NCBI GenBank assembly: GCA_014381415.1
Contig: JACNLQ010000039.1
Location: forward strand, 1 to 52,193
Reading direction: 5' to 3'
DNA length: 52,193 nucleotides
Source: Fidelibacterota bacterium
Lineage (GTDB): Bacteria; Fidelibacterota; Marinisomatia; SCGC-AAA003-L08; D37C17
Part shown: in pieces, positions 7,965-18,024 of the stretch
Numbering within the stretch: position 1 is the first letter of the stretch
How the letters are laid out: every line of letters begins with the position of its first letter
Notes under the pieces: model-generated
Seen by the model: the letters and a program-made list of their open reading frames with translations, nothing else
Database searches by the model: none
Told to the model about the DNA's origin: nothing
Translations under genes and position numbers: made by a program

Positions 7965-9917
7965 TCATTTTATACCATTAACTAAGTTTCCAACCACACT
8001 AGGGTCTGCAAGGGTAGAAATATCTCCCATATTTTCTGTATCACCTTCCGCGATTTTCCTTAAAATACGACGCATTATTTTACCGGATCTGGTTTTAGGT
8101 AGGGCAGGTGTAAACTGAATTTTATCAGGCGTTGCATGCGGTCCAATTAGTTCTCTTACTTTTAATTTTATTTCAGTTAATGTATTCTCATCGTTTTCTA
8201 ATCCTGCCATTAGTGTTACATAAGCATACACTCCTTGACCTTTGATATCGTGAGGAAAGCCAACCACAGCGGCTTCCGCTACAGATGGATGAGCGCCAAT
8301 AGCCCCTTCAATTTCGGCGGTGCCTAATCTATGTCCAGATACATTTAGTACATCATCAACTCTTCCGGTAATCCAATAATAACCATCCTCATCTCGTCGT
8401 GCACCATCGCCAGTGAAATAGTATCCTTTAAACATTGAAAAATAGGTTTCATAAAACCGGTCATGGTCTCCGTAAATGGTACGCATTTGTCCGGGCCAAG
8501 AAGTTTTCAGTGCTAATAAACCCTCAGAAGGATTGCCATGGAGTTCGTTACCATCTGGATCAAGAATAACAGGTGTTACTCCAAAAAATGGGAAAGTAGC
8601 TGAACCGGGTTTCGTTGTTGTTGCAGCGGGTAAGGGTGTGATGAGAATACCCCCTGTTTCAGTCTGCCACCAAGTATCTATAATTGGACAGCGACTTTCC
8701 CCCACAACATCATGATACCAAATCCACTCCGGCTCTTTAATGGGTTCGCCAACTGTTCCCAATACCTTGATAGAAGATCTATCATGTTTCAGCACAAATT
8801 CATTTCCTTCCCGCATGAGTGCCCGTAAGGCAGTGGGAGCTGTGTAAAAAATATTTACTCTGTGTTTTTCTACAACTTCCCAAAATCGCCCGAAATCGGG
8901 ATAATTAGGAACTCCTTCAAACATGAGGGTTGTGGCACGATTTGCCAATGGTCCGTAAATAATATAGGAGTGACCAGTTATCCATCCAATATCTGCCGTA
9001 CACCAATATATATCTCCGGGTTGGTAATCAAAAACCAATTCATGAGTGAAAGAAGCATACACTAAATATCCACCTGTTGTATGGAGAACCCCTTTTGGTT
9101 TACCCGTTGATCCGGAAGTGTAGAGAATGAATAGTGGATCCTCAGCATCCATTTCCACCGGTGGACACATATCATCAGCTGATTCCATAGATTCTTCCCA
9201 CCATAAATCTCTATTTTCCTGCATGGATATTGCTTCTCCAGTTCTCTTCACCACAATTACTTTTTCAATGGAAGGTGTGTTTTGCAAAGCAATATCTGCA
9301 TTGGATTTCATAGGGATATTTTGTTTTGTGCCTCGAACTCCAGTATCTTGAGTGACGAGAACCTTGCAGGATGAGTCGTTAATTCTATCTCTGAGAGCAT
9401 CTGGAGAAAATGCCCCAAATACAATGGAATGAACAGCGCCAATTCGTGTACAGGCAAGCATGGCAATTGCTAATTCAGGTATCATTTGCATGTATATACA
9501 TACACGATCACCCTTTTCAACCCCTAACGATTTTAAAACATTTGCAAACTTTGAGACTTCAGTAAGCATTTCTGAATAGGACATTGCTGTATCTTCATGG
9601 GAATCATTGCCTTCCCAAATGAGTGCAGTTTGATCACCATACCCTGCTTTAATATGGCGATCTAAACAGTTATATGATACATTCAACTTTCCATCTTCAT
9701 ACCATTTAATCTGAGCTTTTGTAAAATCATTATTGGAAACACTGTCCCATTTTTTCATCCAATCTAATCGTTCAGCTTGTTTTGCCCAGAAACCATCAGA
9801 GTCTTTAACGGACTTATCATACAATTCCTTATAAATATTCATATTGGGGATGTGCGCCTTTTTAGAATCTCTATAATTGGGTTTAAAAATTTTGATGTCA
9901 TTTGAAATTTCAGTCAT
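7965..9917 (-). CDS. acsA: Acetyl-CoA synthetase
   Basis: AMP-forming acetate-CoA ligase of about 650 residues, which activates acetate to acetyl-CoA through acetyl-AMP. The adenylate-forming signature [13 protein letters not shown] lies about 265 residues in, followed by the WWQTETGG and [20 protein letters not shown] motifs. The C-terminal [11 protein letters not shown] carries the catalytic Lys that lysine acetylation controls in other bacteria. I place the start at 9917 (MTEISND) because a good SD, AAAGGTGA, lies 7 bases before it; an ATG at 9935 would add MKGESK and bury that SD in the coding region. The gene is convergent with gap with only 16 bases between them. It stands alone in its direction, and its promoter should lie in 9918-10093, where a 7-bp inverted repeat (9954-9960/9965-9971) is seen. 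Confidence 0.96.
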   Translation of the reverse strand: MTEISNDIKIFKPNYRDSKKAHIPNMNIYKELYDKSVKDSDGFWAKQAERLDWMKKWDSVSNNDFTKAQIKWYEDGKLNVSYNCLDRHIKAGYGDQTALIWEGNDSHEDTAMSYSEMLTEVSKFANVLKSLGVEKGDRVCIYMQMIPELAIAMLACTRIGAVHSIVFGAFSPDALRDRINDSSCKVLVTQDTGVRGTKQNIPMKSNADIALQNTPSIEKVIVVKRTGEAISMQENRDLWWEESMESADDMCPPVEMDAEDPLFILYTSGSTGKPKGVLHTTGGYLVYASFTHELVFDYQPGDIYWCTADIGWITGHSYIIYGPLANRATTLMFEGVPNYPDFGRFWEVVEKHRVNIFYTAPTALRALMREGNEFVLKHDRSSIKVLGTVGEPIKEPEWIWYHDVVGESRCPIIDTWWQTETGGILITPLPAATTTKPGSATFPFFGVTPVILDPDGNELHGNPSEGLLALKTSWPGQMRTIYGDHDRFYETYFSMFKGYYFTGDGARRDEDGYYWITGRVDDVLNVSGHRLGTAEIEGAIGAHPSVAEAAVVGFPHDIKGQGVYAYVTLMAGLENDENTLTEIKLKVRELIGPHATPDKIQFTPALPKTRSGKIMRRILRKIAEGDTENMGDISTLADPSVVGNLVNGIK

Positions 9918-10093
9918 TTTTGATTCACCTTTCATTATTTTCGTGCAAAAAGTTTATATAAACCTATATAATTCTTCCCCTATAATTTACGATATAATTG
10001 ATTGGTAATGTTATAAAGAAATTATTCCAATGAGCTAAATCCTCAATCCATAATCCATATATTAAATACACCATTTTAATGTAATTTAGAATC

Positions 10094-13084
10094 ATGAAAT
10101 TTTCAACAAATCAAATAGGTAGAAATCGATACTTTCAGGATCTAATGTTACACAGGGTTCATGAAATCTTGCTGGTTGCCAGCCCCTATGATGCCTTCAC
10201 CCTTGAAGAAGACGGAAGATTAACAGAACAAATTCTCCATGAATATCTGGGGATGAATTTGAGTTATGCGCCCAGGGTTTGGCAGGCAAATACTGCCTCC
10301 TACGCAATGGATTTACTTTCCCGCCGACCTATCGATTTAATTATTGTCATGTTGCGGATTTCAGATATGGATCCCATAACTTTTGGTACGAAAGTAAAGG
10401 AGCTCTACAGTAATAAACCTATAATTTTGCTGGCATTTGATGAGTCCGAAATTAAACAGCTTCCAGAAAATATGGATGATGTAATAGATCATGTATTTGT
10501 CTGGACGGGTGACTCCAGTGTTTTCCCTGCGATTATAAAATGTATTGAGGATATGAAAAATGTGAAACGGGATGTTCGCAAAGGGAATGTTCGTACCATT
10601 TTATTTATTGAAGATACCCCGTGGTATTATTCCAGTATTCTGCCAGTTATTTATAAAGAGACATTATTTCACACCAAACAACTGATGGATAAAAGTCTAA
10701 ATGACACGCAGAGGCTACTCCACATGCGGGGTCGTCCTAAAATATTGTTGGCTAAATCGTATGAAACTGCCGAAAAATATTTCAAACTGTATAAGAATAA
10801 TATTCTGGGGATAATTTCTGATATTAGATTTCCAAAGGAAGGGAAATTGCATCATAACGCTGGAGTTCTGTTTACAAAATATGTTCAATCGATTGAAAAA
10901 ACAATGCCGATTTTGCTTCAATCCAATGAAAAAAATGCGCTGGAACTTGCAAAAACAATTACTCCCTTTGTATTAAATAAAAAGTCCTCTACCCTCTTTT
11001 CTAATTTAAGAGAATTTTTAATTAATAATTTAGGGTTTGGAGATTTTGTTTTTAAAACTCAAAAAGGGGAAGAAATAAGCCGAGCAGGAAATATAGAAGA
11101 GTTGGTTAAAATTTTAGAAACAATTCCCGAAGAATCAATGGATTATCATGCTTCCCGCAATCACTTTTCCAACTGGCTGGCTGCAAGAGGTGAATTTTAT
11201 TTGGCAACACAATTTAGAAAAATAAAAGGTAATGAATTCACAGCCATTGATGAGAGACGCAAATATATTATAAACTTGATTCAAAAATCTCAAAAAACTC
11301 AAGGTGTAGGGTCCGTAGCAGAATTCAAGGATTCAAAAAGGACATTGCGGGAAAATTTTTTACGTATTCGGTCAGGTTCCCTTGGTGGTAAGGCAAGGGG
11401 GCTTGCATTTGCAAACTTCTTCTGGAAAAAAACCAATTTATATGAAAAATATACAGATGTGACCTTCAGGGTACCCAAGGTGGTAGTAATTGGAACGGAT
11501 GAATTTGATGAGTTTATGAATGGAAATAAATTATGGGAAACTGCTCTATCTATAGATAACAATAGGGATTTAGAAGAAGTATTCTTAAAAGGCAGACTAT
11601 CTAGAAAATTGGTGCTAACCCTGAAAAAATTATTAAAAGAAGTATATTTCCCTTTGGCGATAAGGTCTTCAAGTTTGTTGGAAGACTCACAATATCAACC
11701 CTTAGCAGGAATGTACGCAACCTATATGCTTCCTAATTGTCATGAAAGTGACAAAGAGCGGCTAAGTCAGGTTTGCGAGGCAGTGAAACGAGTTTTTGCA
11801 TCCACTTTTTTCCAGGAACCTAAAACCTTAATGGAGACCATTGTTCATCGGCATGAAGAAGAAAAAATGGCTGTGATCATTATGGAAATGGTAGGGCAAA
11901 AACATGGAGAATACTTTTATCCAACATTCAGTGGTGTAGCCCAAAGTTATAACTATTACCCAGTTTCATATATGCAGCGTGAAGAGGGCATTGCTTTTAC
12001 AGCAATTGGATTGGGAAAAACAATAGTTGATGGGGGAAAAGCACTTCGATTTTCTCCTAAATATCCTAATATTCTTCCTCAGTATTTTTCAATTAAATCT
12101 ACCATTGCCAATTCTCAAAATACCTTTTATGCATTAAATCTTAAAAATGGAGACAACCCACTTCGTGAGGGTGAACAAAATAATTTAGAACAGTTAATTC
12201 TTGAAGATGCGGAAATTCACGGGACCTTAAAATATACTGCCAGTGTGATTTGCGATGAAGATGGTATCATTCGGGATTCATTGAAAAATAAAGGGAGGCG
12301 GGTCATCACTTTTTCTCCTATTCTGAAGTTTCAGACTTTTCCCTTAGCGGAAATTCTTCAGGATATTCTGGAATTATGTCAAACTGCAATGGGATGTCCC
12401 GTTGAAATTGAGTTTGCAGTTAATATGTACAATACAGCAGATATTCAAAATGAATTTTGTTTACTCCAAATTAAACCCATGGTAGTGGGAGGATTGCAAA
12501 AAACGGAGTATCTCCTAAATAATGAAAAAAAGGATGTTCTCTGTAGCAGTGAAATGGTTTTAGGAGATGGCGTTATCGATACTGTTTACAATATTATTTG
12601 TGTGGATTTTGACACATTTGACCGATCCTTCACCCGCAATATAGCCAAAGAAATTGATGTAATAAATCGCCAAATGGGGAATGCAAATCCCTATCTGCTT
12701 ATTGGCCCGGGAAGATGGGGGACGGCAGACCCATGGTTGGGTATCCCTGTAAATTGGAAACAAATATCTCATGCTAAAGTTATTGTAGAACTGGGTATTG
12801 ATGAGCTCAATCCCGAACCCTCTTTTGGGAGCCATTTTTTTCAAAATGTCACAAGTTTGAGAATTGGATATTTTACACTGCAGCATATTGATAAGGGAGG
12901 CGATTTAGATTTGGATTGGTTAAAGAGTCAACCCGTTAAACAAGCCACAAAATTCATTCGATGGATTCAACTTGAGGACCCATTACACATTCGCATTGAT
13001 GGAAGCTCTGGAGAAGGTGTTATTTTGAAACCCCAACCGAAAATTGAAGAAATTATGAACGAGGAAGAGTCCACTGGGATTTAA
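10094..13084 (+). CDS. Receiver-like plus PEP synthase/PPDK N-domain protein
   Basis: This 996-residue soluble protein has two response-regulator-like alpha/beta modules, at about 20-155 (ILLVASPYDA at its start) and 165-320 (ISDIRFP, with Asp243 in the phospho-acceptor-like place). They are followed by the ATP-grasp domain of the pyruvate phosphate dikinase/PEP synthase family at about 425-800: SLGGKARGLAFA at 429-440, and the nucleotide-binding RSSSLLEDSQYQPLAGMYA at 524-542. The tail holds IGPGRWGT. It lacks the phosphohistidine swivelling domain and the PEP-binding TIM barrel of true PEP synthase, so it should not make PEP on its own. Similar long proteins in Bacteroidetes are annotated only by the ATP-binding domain. 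Function unknown; an ATP-dependent phosphotransfer or signalling role is inference. It is divergent from acsA. No clear SD precedes the ATG. Confidence 0.8.
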   Translation: MKFSTNQIGRNRYFQDLMLHRVHEILLVASPYDAFTLEEDGRLTEQILHEYLGMNLSYAPRVWQANTASYAMDLLSRRPIDLIIVMLRISDMDPITFGTKVKELYSNKPIILLAFDESEIKQLPENMDDVIDHVFVWTGDSSVFPAIIKCIEDMKNVKRDVRKGNVRTILFIEDTPWYYSSILPVIYKETLFHTKQLMDKSLNDTQRLLHMRGRPKILLAKSYETAEKYFKLYKNNILGIISDIRFPKEGKLHHNAGVLFTKYVQSIEKTMPILLQSNEKNALELAKTITPFVLNKKSSTLFSNLREFLINNLGFGDFVFKTQKGEEISRAGNIEELVKILETIPEESMDYHASRNHFSNWLAARGEFYLATQFRKIKGNEFTAIDERRKYIINLIQKSQKTQGVGSVAEFKDSKRTLRENFLRIRSGSLGGKARGLAFANFFWKKTNLYEKYTDVTFRVPKVVVIGTDEFDEFMNGNKLWETALSIDNNRDLEEVFLKGRLSRKLVLTLKKLLKEVYFPLAIRSSSLLEDSQYQPLAGMYATYMLPNCHESDKERLSQVCEAVKRVFASTFFQEPKTLMETIVHRHEEEKMAVIIMEMVGQKHGEYFYPTFSGVAQSYNYYPVSYMQREEGIAFTAIGLGKTIVDGGKALRFSPKYPNILPQYFSIKSTIANSQNTFYALNLKNGDNPLREGEQNNLEQLILEDAEIHGTLKYTASVICDEDGIIRDSLKNKGRRVITFSPILKFQTFPLAEILQDILELCQTAMGCPVEIEFAVNMYNTADIQNEFCLLQIKPMVVGGLQKTEYLLNNEKKDVLCSSEMVLGDGVIDTVYNIICVDFDTFDRSFTRNIAKEIDVINRQMGNANPYLLIGPGRWGTADPWLGIPVNWKQISHAKVIVELGIDELNPEPSFGSHFFQNVTSLRIGYFTLQHIDKGGDLDLDWLKSQPVKQATKFIRWIQLEDPLHIRIDGSSGEGVILKPQPKIEEIMNEEESTGI

Positions 13085-13128
13085 TTGTGAATGTTTAAAT
13101 ATAAATAAGAGAGGATTAATCAATTAAT

Positions 13129-13626
13129 ATGAAAAAAACGACACTTTTAACTGTATTTTTATTGATTTCTACTACTACTCTTAAGGCTCATTATATTTAT
13201 ATCTCTTATTTGAGTCCGGGAATTCAGGTTGGCTTCAATAATTCACTTGGTTTTTTCTATGGGGGTCAAATAAGTGTGGGTCTTCCTGATCCATTTCATA
13301 ATACGCCAAAAAAATCTTCAAACCCTTATGATATTGTTCCTGCGTTATGCTTTGGAATAAAAAAATATTATAAATCAAATTATAATGAAAAATATATAGA
13401 CTTACAGGGAACCTATGCAATATTCGATGATAATATTCAATACCCACCCTGGGGATTAGGTATAGGGATTGTCAAAATGAAAGGGAAAACTGATTACAGA
13501 TTAAAAGGATATACTTGGCTCATTAGTAATTTCACCTTTGATATGAGGTTGAAAGCCAGAGACTTTAATTTCTCAATGATCCCGGTTTTGCCCTTGTCTG
13601 ATCCTCAACCACATGAAGAATATTAG
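13129..13626 (+). CDS. Small exported hypothetical protein
   Basis: This 165-residue protein has an N-terminal signal peptide (MKKTTLLTVFLLISTTTLKA) and a mature part rich in Gly and aromatic residues with alternating hydrophobic strands (GFFYGGQISVGLP, GLGIGIVKMKG). That fits a small beta-sheet or barrel-like envelope protein. A purine-rich AGAGAGGA precedes the ATG by about 15 bases. I do not recognise the family. It follows the 996-residue gene by 44 bases and may be cotranscribed. An 8-bp inverted repeat spans its stop codon (13622-13629/13640-13647), but without a T-run. Confidence 0.65.
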   Translation: MKKTTLLTVFLLISTTTLKAHYIYISYLSPGIQVGFNNSLGFFYGGQISVGLPDPFHNTPKKSSNPYDIVPALCFGIKKYYKSNYNEKYIDLQGTYAIFDDNIQYPPWGLGIGIVKMKGKTDYRLKGYTWLISNFTFDMRLKARDFNFSMIPVLPLSDPQPHEEY

Positions 13627-13948
13627 TATAAATTTATAAATACTAATTTCCATCGATTTTTATTCTAATTCTCCATTTTAGATTTATTTTATGCTGGACT
13701 TACACTTCACTATTTAGTAAAATACTAAAGGGTGAAATACTATTTGGTGAAGTGGGGTGTCTATTTTATCATTGTTAATTTTGGTTATGAATATCAACAG
13801 ATGAGTAAATTATGCTCATGATTATACTGATTGGAAACGTAACAATTTTCTAATTTCAAGTTTCCTATAAATCCCTCTAAATTTAACGCTTCAGAATTCA
13901 CTGAAATTTTCAGCATTACTTATCACCATTTTGATTAAAAATTAAATT
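13627..13948. other. Intergenic gap with a compound palindrome
   Basis: About 320 bases without a convincing gene; short frames here have no start or conserved look. The gap holds the compound inverted/direct repeat at 13703-13754. The rest is AT-rich and should include the promoter of the mtaB-led gene run, but I see no clear -35/-10 pair. Confidence 0.6.
13703..13754. repeat. Compound inverted repeat, possibly a mobile-type intergenic palindrome
   Basis: Outer arms CACTTCAC (13703-13710) and GTGAAGTG (13747-13754) pair perfectly. Inside the left half TTTAGTA (13713-13719) pairs with TACTAAA (13723-13729), and AAATACTA occurs twice (13720-13727, 13735-13742). The right edge GTGAAGTGGGGTGT, read on the other strand, resembles ACACCCCTTCAC at 40276-40287 in the gap before the large metallopeptidase gene. 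The two may therefore be members of one repeat family. It could also serve as an operator. Confidence 0.5.
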
Positions 13949-15247
13949 TTGGGTTCTCCCTATAAAACTGTGGCATTTCAAACACTGGGCTGCAAACTGA
14001 ATTTTGCAGAAACCTCTACCCTTGCCCGGGACTTTTCCTTTCATGGCTATGCCCAGGTAGAAATTGATAATCCTGCCGACCTTTACGTAATTAATACCTG
14101 CTCCGTTACGGATAATGCCAATAAGAAAGCCCGAAAAGCGGTCCGCCGAGCTCTGCGAAAATCTCCCCATGCAAAAGTTGCGGTTTTAGGTTGCTATGCA
14201 CAATTAAATCCCCAGAAAATTGCGGAGATACCTGGTGTAAGTATGGTGGTGGGGACAAAAGATAAATTCAACCTTATTGAAAAAATGGAAACAAATGAAA
14301 TTGAAGGACAGGCTGTCATTTTTAATTCTGAAATTGATTCTGTAACAGATTTTAATCCATCATATTCAATGGGAGAACGCACTCGTTCATTTTTAAAAGT
14401 GCAGGATGGCTGTGATTATACCTGTAGTTTCTGCACCATTCCCCTGGCGCGTGGAAAAAGCAGGAGCGCTGATATTACTGATACCCTGCAACAAGCCAGG
14501 AAAATTGCTGAAACAGAAATTAAGGAAATTGTATTAACGGGTGTGAATGTGGGTGATTTCGGAAAGGATCATGGTGAAAGTTTTATTGAATTGATTCAGA
14601 AATTAGAAAAAGTTGAAGGTATAGATCGATATCGCATATCTTCAATTGAACCAAATCTTCTCACAGATGAAATTATAAATTTCACAGCAAATTCAGAGAA
14701 GTTTCTACCCCATTTTCATATTCCATTACAATCGGGATCGGATCAATTATTAAAAGCTATGCGGCGGCGGTACAACTCGGATTTGTTTGCACACAGAATT
14801 GACACTATAAAAACTATTATGCCCCATGCCTGCATTGGGGTGGATGTAATTGTGGGATTCCCAGGCGAAAGTGATAAAAATTTTCAGGAAACCTGTTATT
14901 TATTAAATAAATTGGATGTGTCATATTTGCATGTGTTTTCATATTCCCAGCGGGATAATACAGATGCGGTACAAATTGAGCCAAAGGTTTCTCAACACAC
15001 AATTGCGGAGAGAAGTAAAATTTTGCACCGTTTATCCATGGAGAAAAAACGCCAGTTTTATGAAAAAAATATGGGTACTACCAAACAGGTGCTTTTTGAA
15101 AACTGGGAAGAGGGAGTTCTCAATGGACATTCTGAAAATTATATTTCCGTTTCCATAAAAGGGGATGAGGATGAAGTGAACCAAATAATCCCTGTGAAAT
15201 TAGTCCGTTTTGAAGATGGTGAAATTTTGGGTGGAAGGCTGAAATGA
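13949..15247 (+). CDS. mtaB: tRNA t6A37 methylthiotransferase MtaB
   Basis: 432-residue radical-SAM enzyme that adds a methylthio group to C2 of t6A at position 37 of ANN-decoding tRNAs. The N-terminal UPF0004 domain has the three cluster ligands Cys15 (TLGCKLN), Cys51 (INTCSVT) and Cys82 (VLGCYAQ). The radical-SAM CxxxCxxC is at Cys155, Cys159 and Cys162 (GCDYTCSFC). A TRAM-like tail ends the protein. The TLGCKLN signature and length favour MtaB over MiaB or RimO. The start is TTG at 13949; the frame is closed by TAA at 13943-13945, so no ATG start is available. It leads a tight plus-strand run and overlaps the next gene by 4 bp (ATGA). Confidence 0.92.
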   Translation: MGSPYKTVAFQTLGCKLNFAETSTLARDFSFHGYAQVEIDNPADLYVINTCSVTDNANKKARKAVRRALRKSPHAKVAVLGCYAQLNPQKIAEIPGVSMVVGTKDKFNLIEKMETNEIEGQAVIFNSEIDSVTDFNPSYSMGERTRSFLKVQDGCDYTCSFCTIPLARGKSRSADITDTLQQARKIAETEIKEIVLTGVNVGDFGKDHGESFIELIQKLEKVEGIDRYRISSIEPNLLTDEIINFTANSEKFLPHFHIPLQSGSDQLLKAMRRRYNSDLFAHRIDTIKTIMPHACIGVDVIVGFPGESDKNFQETCYLLNKLDVSYLHVFSYSQRDNTDAVQIEPKVSQHTIAERSKILHRLSMEKKRQFYEKNMGTTKQVLFENWEEGVLNGHSENYISVSIKGDEDEVNQIIPVKLVRFEDGEILGGRLK

Positions 15248-15864
15248 TCTCTAACCCCTTTGTAGGAATTGCTGGAAATATTGGGGTTGGAAAAACAACT
15301 TTCACGGAAATTGTGGGTAAGCATTTCGGTTGGAATGAATTTTATGAGTCGGTAGCTGATAATCCCTATTTAGATGATTTTTACCGGGATATGCACCGCT
15401 GGAGTTTTAATTTGCAGATTTACTTTTTGCACCATCGCTTTGCCGGTCAGGTAGAAATTAATAAATCTAAGGGTGGTGTAATTCAGGATCGTACTATTTA
15501 TGAAGATGTGGAAATTTTTGCAAAAAACCTGCATAAAATGAATTATATGTCGGATAGAGATTGGAGCACTTACGAGAATTTGTTTAAAAATATGACCCAG
15601 TTTTTAAAAAAACCAGATTTGATAATTTATCTCAAGGCTTCTACGGATACACTATTGTCCCGTATACAAAATCGAGATCGTGATTTTGAGCGAGAGATTT
15701 CGCCTGAATATCTACACAGTCTAAATATCTCTTATGATAAATGGATTAACAAATGCACTGATCAAAAAGTGATAACCATTGAATCTGACGGATTTAATAT
15801 ATTTAATGATAAAGAAAAATTGGTTACCATCCTCAATCAGATCGAAGCGGGATTAACTAATTGA
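15244..15864 (+). CDS. Deoxynucleoside kinase (dGK/dCK-type)
   Basis: 206-residue kinase of the deoxynucleoside kinase family, which phosphorylates deoxynucleosides for nucleotide salvage. The P-loop GNIGVGKTT is at residues 11-19, the catalytic Glu is in ESV (Glu35), and the QDRTIYEDVEIFA segment (81-93) stands where the family has the DRS motif. RIQNRDRDFE forms the lid-like Arg stretch. Substrate preference (dA/dG or dC) cannot be read from the sequence. The ATG overlaps the mtaB stop; its own stop overlaps the TTG start of purN (TTGA). Confidence 0.9.
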   Translation: MISNPFVGIAGNIGVGKTTFTEIVGKHFGWNEFYESVADNPYLDDFYRDMHRWSFNLQIYFLHHRFAGQVEINKSKGGVIQDRTIYEDVEIFAKNLHKMNYMSDRDWSTYENLFKNMTQFLKKPDLIIYLKASTDTLLSRIQNRDRDFEREISPEYLHSLNISYDKWINKCTDQKVITIESDGFNIFNDKEKLVTILNQIEAGLTN

Positions 15865-16493
15865 AAAAAATAGCCGTATTTGTGTCGGGTGGGGGATCAA
15901 ATTTTAAAGCCATCCATCATCAGATTATACAAGGTAATATTTCAGGAGAAATTGTACTGGTTATTAGCAATAATCCCAATTGTGGTGCTATAGAGTATGC
16001 CAAAATAAATTCTATTAAACACGTGATAATTAATGAGACCCGATACCCAAATTCTCGTACCCGAAATGAATTACTAATGGAAACCTGTATAAGGACTGAG
16101 ATTGATTTAATCTGCCTTGCAGGCTATATGAAAATGCTCCCTCCTAATTTTGTTAAACAATATGAAAACAAAATATTAAATATTCATCCAGGGCTCCTGC
16201 CTGAATTTGGTGGTAAAGGTTTTTTTGGAATGCGGGTGCATGAAGCGGTAATAAATTCGGGTAAGAAGGAAAGTGGAGCCACTGTCCATTTTGTAGATGA
16301 AATTTATGATCATGGCCCTATAATTGCTCAGAAAAAAGTTGAGGTACTTGAATCGGATACAGCAGAATCTGTGGCTACTAAAGTACTAATATTAGAACAT
16401 GAATTATTCCCTGAGGTGGTGAAAGCTTTTTGCGAAAATAAAATAATTATAGAAAACAATAAACCCAAAATAGTGGAGTATAATGAAAATTAA
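15861..16493 (+). CDS. purN: Phosphoribosylglycinamide formyltransferase
   Basis: 210-residue PurN, which uses 10-formyl-tetrahydrofolate to formylate GAR in the third step of purine synthesis. The phosphate-binding VSGGGSNFKAI is at residues 8-18. The catalytic triad is visible: Asn107 and His109 in LNIHPGLLP, and Asp150 in VDEIYDHGPI. The start is TTG at 15861, overlapping the stop of the kinase gene; no ATG is available near this point. Its end overlaps the purH start by 11 bp, so the two purine genes are very likely coupled. Confidence 0.95.
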   Translation: MKKIAVFVSGGGSNFKAIHHQIIQGNISGEIVLVISNNPNCGAIEYAKINSIKHVIINETRYPNSRTRNELLMETCIRTEIDLICLAGYMKMLPPNFVKQYENKILNIHPGLLPEFGGKGFFGMRVHEAVINSGKKESGATVHFVDEIYDHGPIIAQKKVEVLESDTAESVATKVLILEHELFPEVVKAFCENKIIIENNKPKIVEYNEN

Positions 16494-18015
16494 ACGGGCA
16501 CTTTTAAGTGTTTGGAATAAATCAAATATAGTTGATCTGGGCAAGTTTTTAACAGAGCAAAACATTGAGTTAGTTTCTACGGGAGGTACAAAGAAAGCAT
16601 TGGAAGATGCCGGTATTATAGTGGTGGGAATTGAAGATATAACCGGTGGCGGATCTGTAATGGATGGCCGGGTGAAAACTCTCCACCCAAAGATATTTGG
16701 TGGGATATTGGCGGATCGAAACAATTCGTCACATTTAGATGATTTAAACGATTTGGGTGGGTTGGAAATTGACCTGGTGGTGGTTAATTTTTATCCCTTT
16801 GTTAAGGAGGCAGTAGAAAAGGATTTAGATTTTTCCAAAGCTATTGAATTTATTGATATTGGTGGCCCCTCTATGGTACGGGCTGCAGCGAAAAATTTTC
16901 ATTCAGTGCTCCCCTTATGCAACCCTGAAAATTACGCAGAATTTATAGCAGAATATGAAAAATCAAATGGCGATATTTCACTTGAATTTAGAAAAAAATC
17001 AGCTTCTGCTGTTTTTGCCATGACAACAGCTTATGAATCTGCAATTTCCAATTATTTTACAAAAGATGATGACAATCTGCCTGAAAATGTCAATTTGAAT
17101 CTTAACAAATCTGCAATTCTTCGTTACGGTGAAAATCCCCATCAGGAAGCTGCTTTTTATCTGTCAAATGGACAAATAGAAAATTGGCATCAGCATCAGG
17201 GAAAAACTTTATCATATAATAATTATGCAGATATGGAGTCTGCTTTTAATATTCCTCAGGAATTTTCAGATAACGCCTGCGCAATTATTAAGCATGCCAA
17301 CCCCTGTGGATTTGCCCTGGGAGAAAATGCTAAGGAAGCGTACCTACGGGCAGTTACTACAGACCCGGTGAGTTATTTTGGCGGGATTGTTGGTTTTAAT
17401 TGTGAGGTAGATGTTGAAACTGCTGAAGAATTAATCCAACCATTTTTAGAATGTATCATTGCGCCATCATTTTCTGATAAGGCATTGGAGGTACTTAAAA
17501 AGAAAAAGAATCTACGAGTGATTAGTGTTTGTGAAAATGGATTAATAGATGCGTATTCTATTAAATCCGTAGCAGGTGGATATTTATATCAACAGAAAGA
17601 TTCTCAGCAGGGCGAACTTGAAAACCTCAAAATTGTGACAGAAAAAAAACCGGGAGAGTCAGAAATAAAAGCCGTTCAATTGGGATGGAAACTGGTTCGA
17701 AATGTGAAATCCAACGCCATTGTATTTGCCAATAGTAATCAATTATTAGGAATCGGTGCAGGACAAATGTCTAGAATTGATTCTGTAAAAATTGCTGTAC
17801 AAAAAGTGGCTGAAGCTGGATTAAATTTACAGGGTGCCACCATGGCATCAGATGCCTTTTTCCCTTTTTCGGATAGCATAGAAATAGCCGCAGAAGCTGG
17901 AGTTTCTGTTATAATTCAGCCCGGAGGATCCATCAAAGATGAGGATGTAATAAACAAGGCAAATGAGTTAGGCGTGGCAATGGTATTTACAAAAATAAGG
18001 CATTTCCTTCATTAG
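16483..18015 (+). CDS. purH: Bifunctional AICAR transformylase / IMP cyclohydrolase
   Basis: 510-residue PurH, which catalyses the last two steps of IMP synthesis. The N-terminal cyclohydrolase (MGS-like) domain has RALLSVWNKS (5-14), ELVSTGGTKKAL and VKTLHPKIFGG. The C-terminal transformylase has the catalytic pair Lys270-His271 in IIKHANPCGFA, and SDAFFPFSDSIE near the end. Length is normal for the family. The ATG lies within the end of purN, preceded by GTGGAG. mreB starts 9 bases after its stop, so purine and cell-shape genes seem to share a transcript. Confidence 0.97.
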   Translation: MKIKRALLSVWNKSNIVDLGKFLTEQNIELVSTGGTKKALEDAGIIVVGIEDITGGGSVMDGRVKTLHPKIFGGILADRNNSSHLDDLNDLGGLEIDLVVVNFYPFVKEAVEKDLDFSKAIEFIDIGGPSMVRAAAKNFHSVLPLCNPENYAEFIAEYEKSNGDISLEFRKKSASAVFAMTTAYESAISNYFTKDDDNLPENVNLNLNKSAILRYGENPHQEAAFYLSNGQIENWHQHQGKTLSYNNYADMESAFNIPQEFSDNACAIIKHANPCGFALGENAKEAYLRAVTTDPVSYFGGIVGFNCEVDVETAEELIQPFLECIIAPSFSDKALEVLKKKKNLRVISVCENGLIDAYSIKSVAGGYLYQQKDSQQGELENLKIVTEKKPGESEIKAVQLGWKLVRNVKSNAIVFANSNQLLGIGAGQMSRIDSVKIAVQKVAEAGLNLQGATMASDAFFPFSDSIEIAAEAGVSVIIQPGGSIKDEDVINKANELGVAMVFTKIRHFLH

Positions 18016-18024
18016 GACAAAATT

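Noticed and set aside
9954-9971. acsA operator
   Set aside because: The 7-bp inverted repeat is made only of A and T in an AT-rich gap, so chance is a sufficient explanation; noted in the acsA entry but not listed as a site.
13703-13754. CRISPR-like repeat
   Set aside because: Only two short direct repeats with no regular spacers and no cas genes; it is a compound palindrome.
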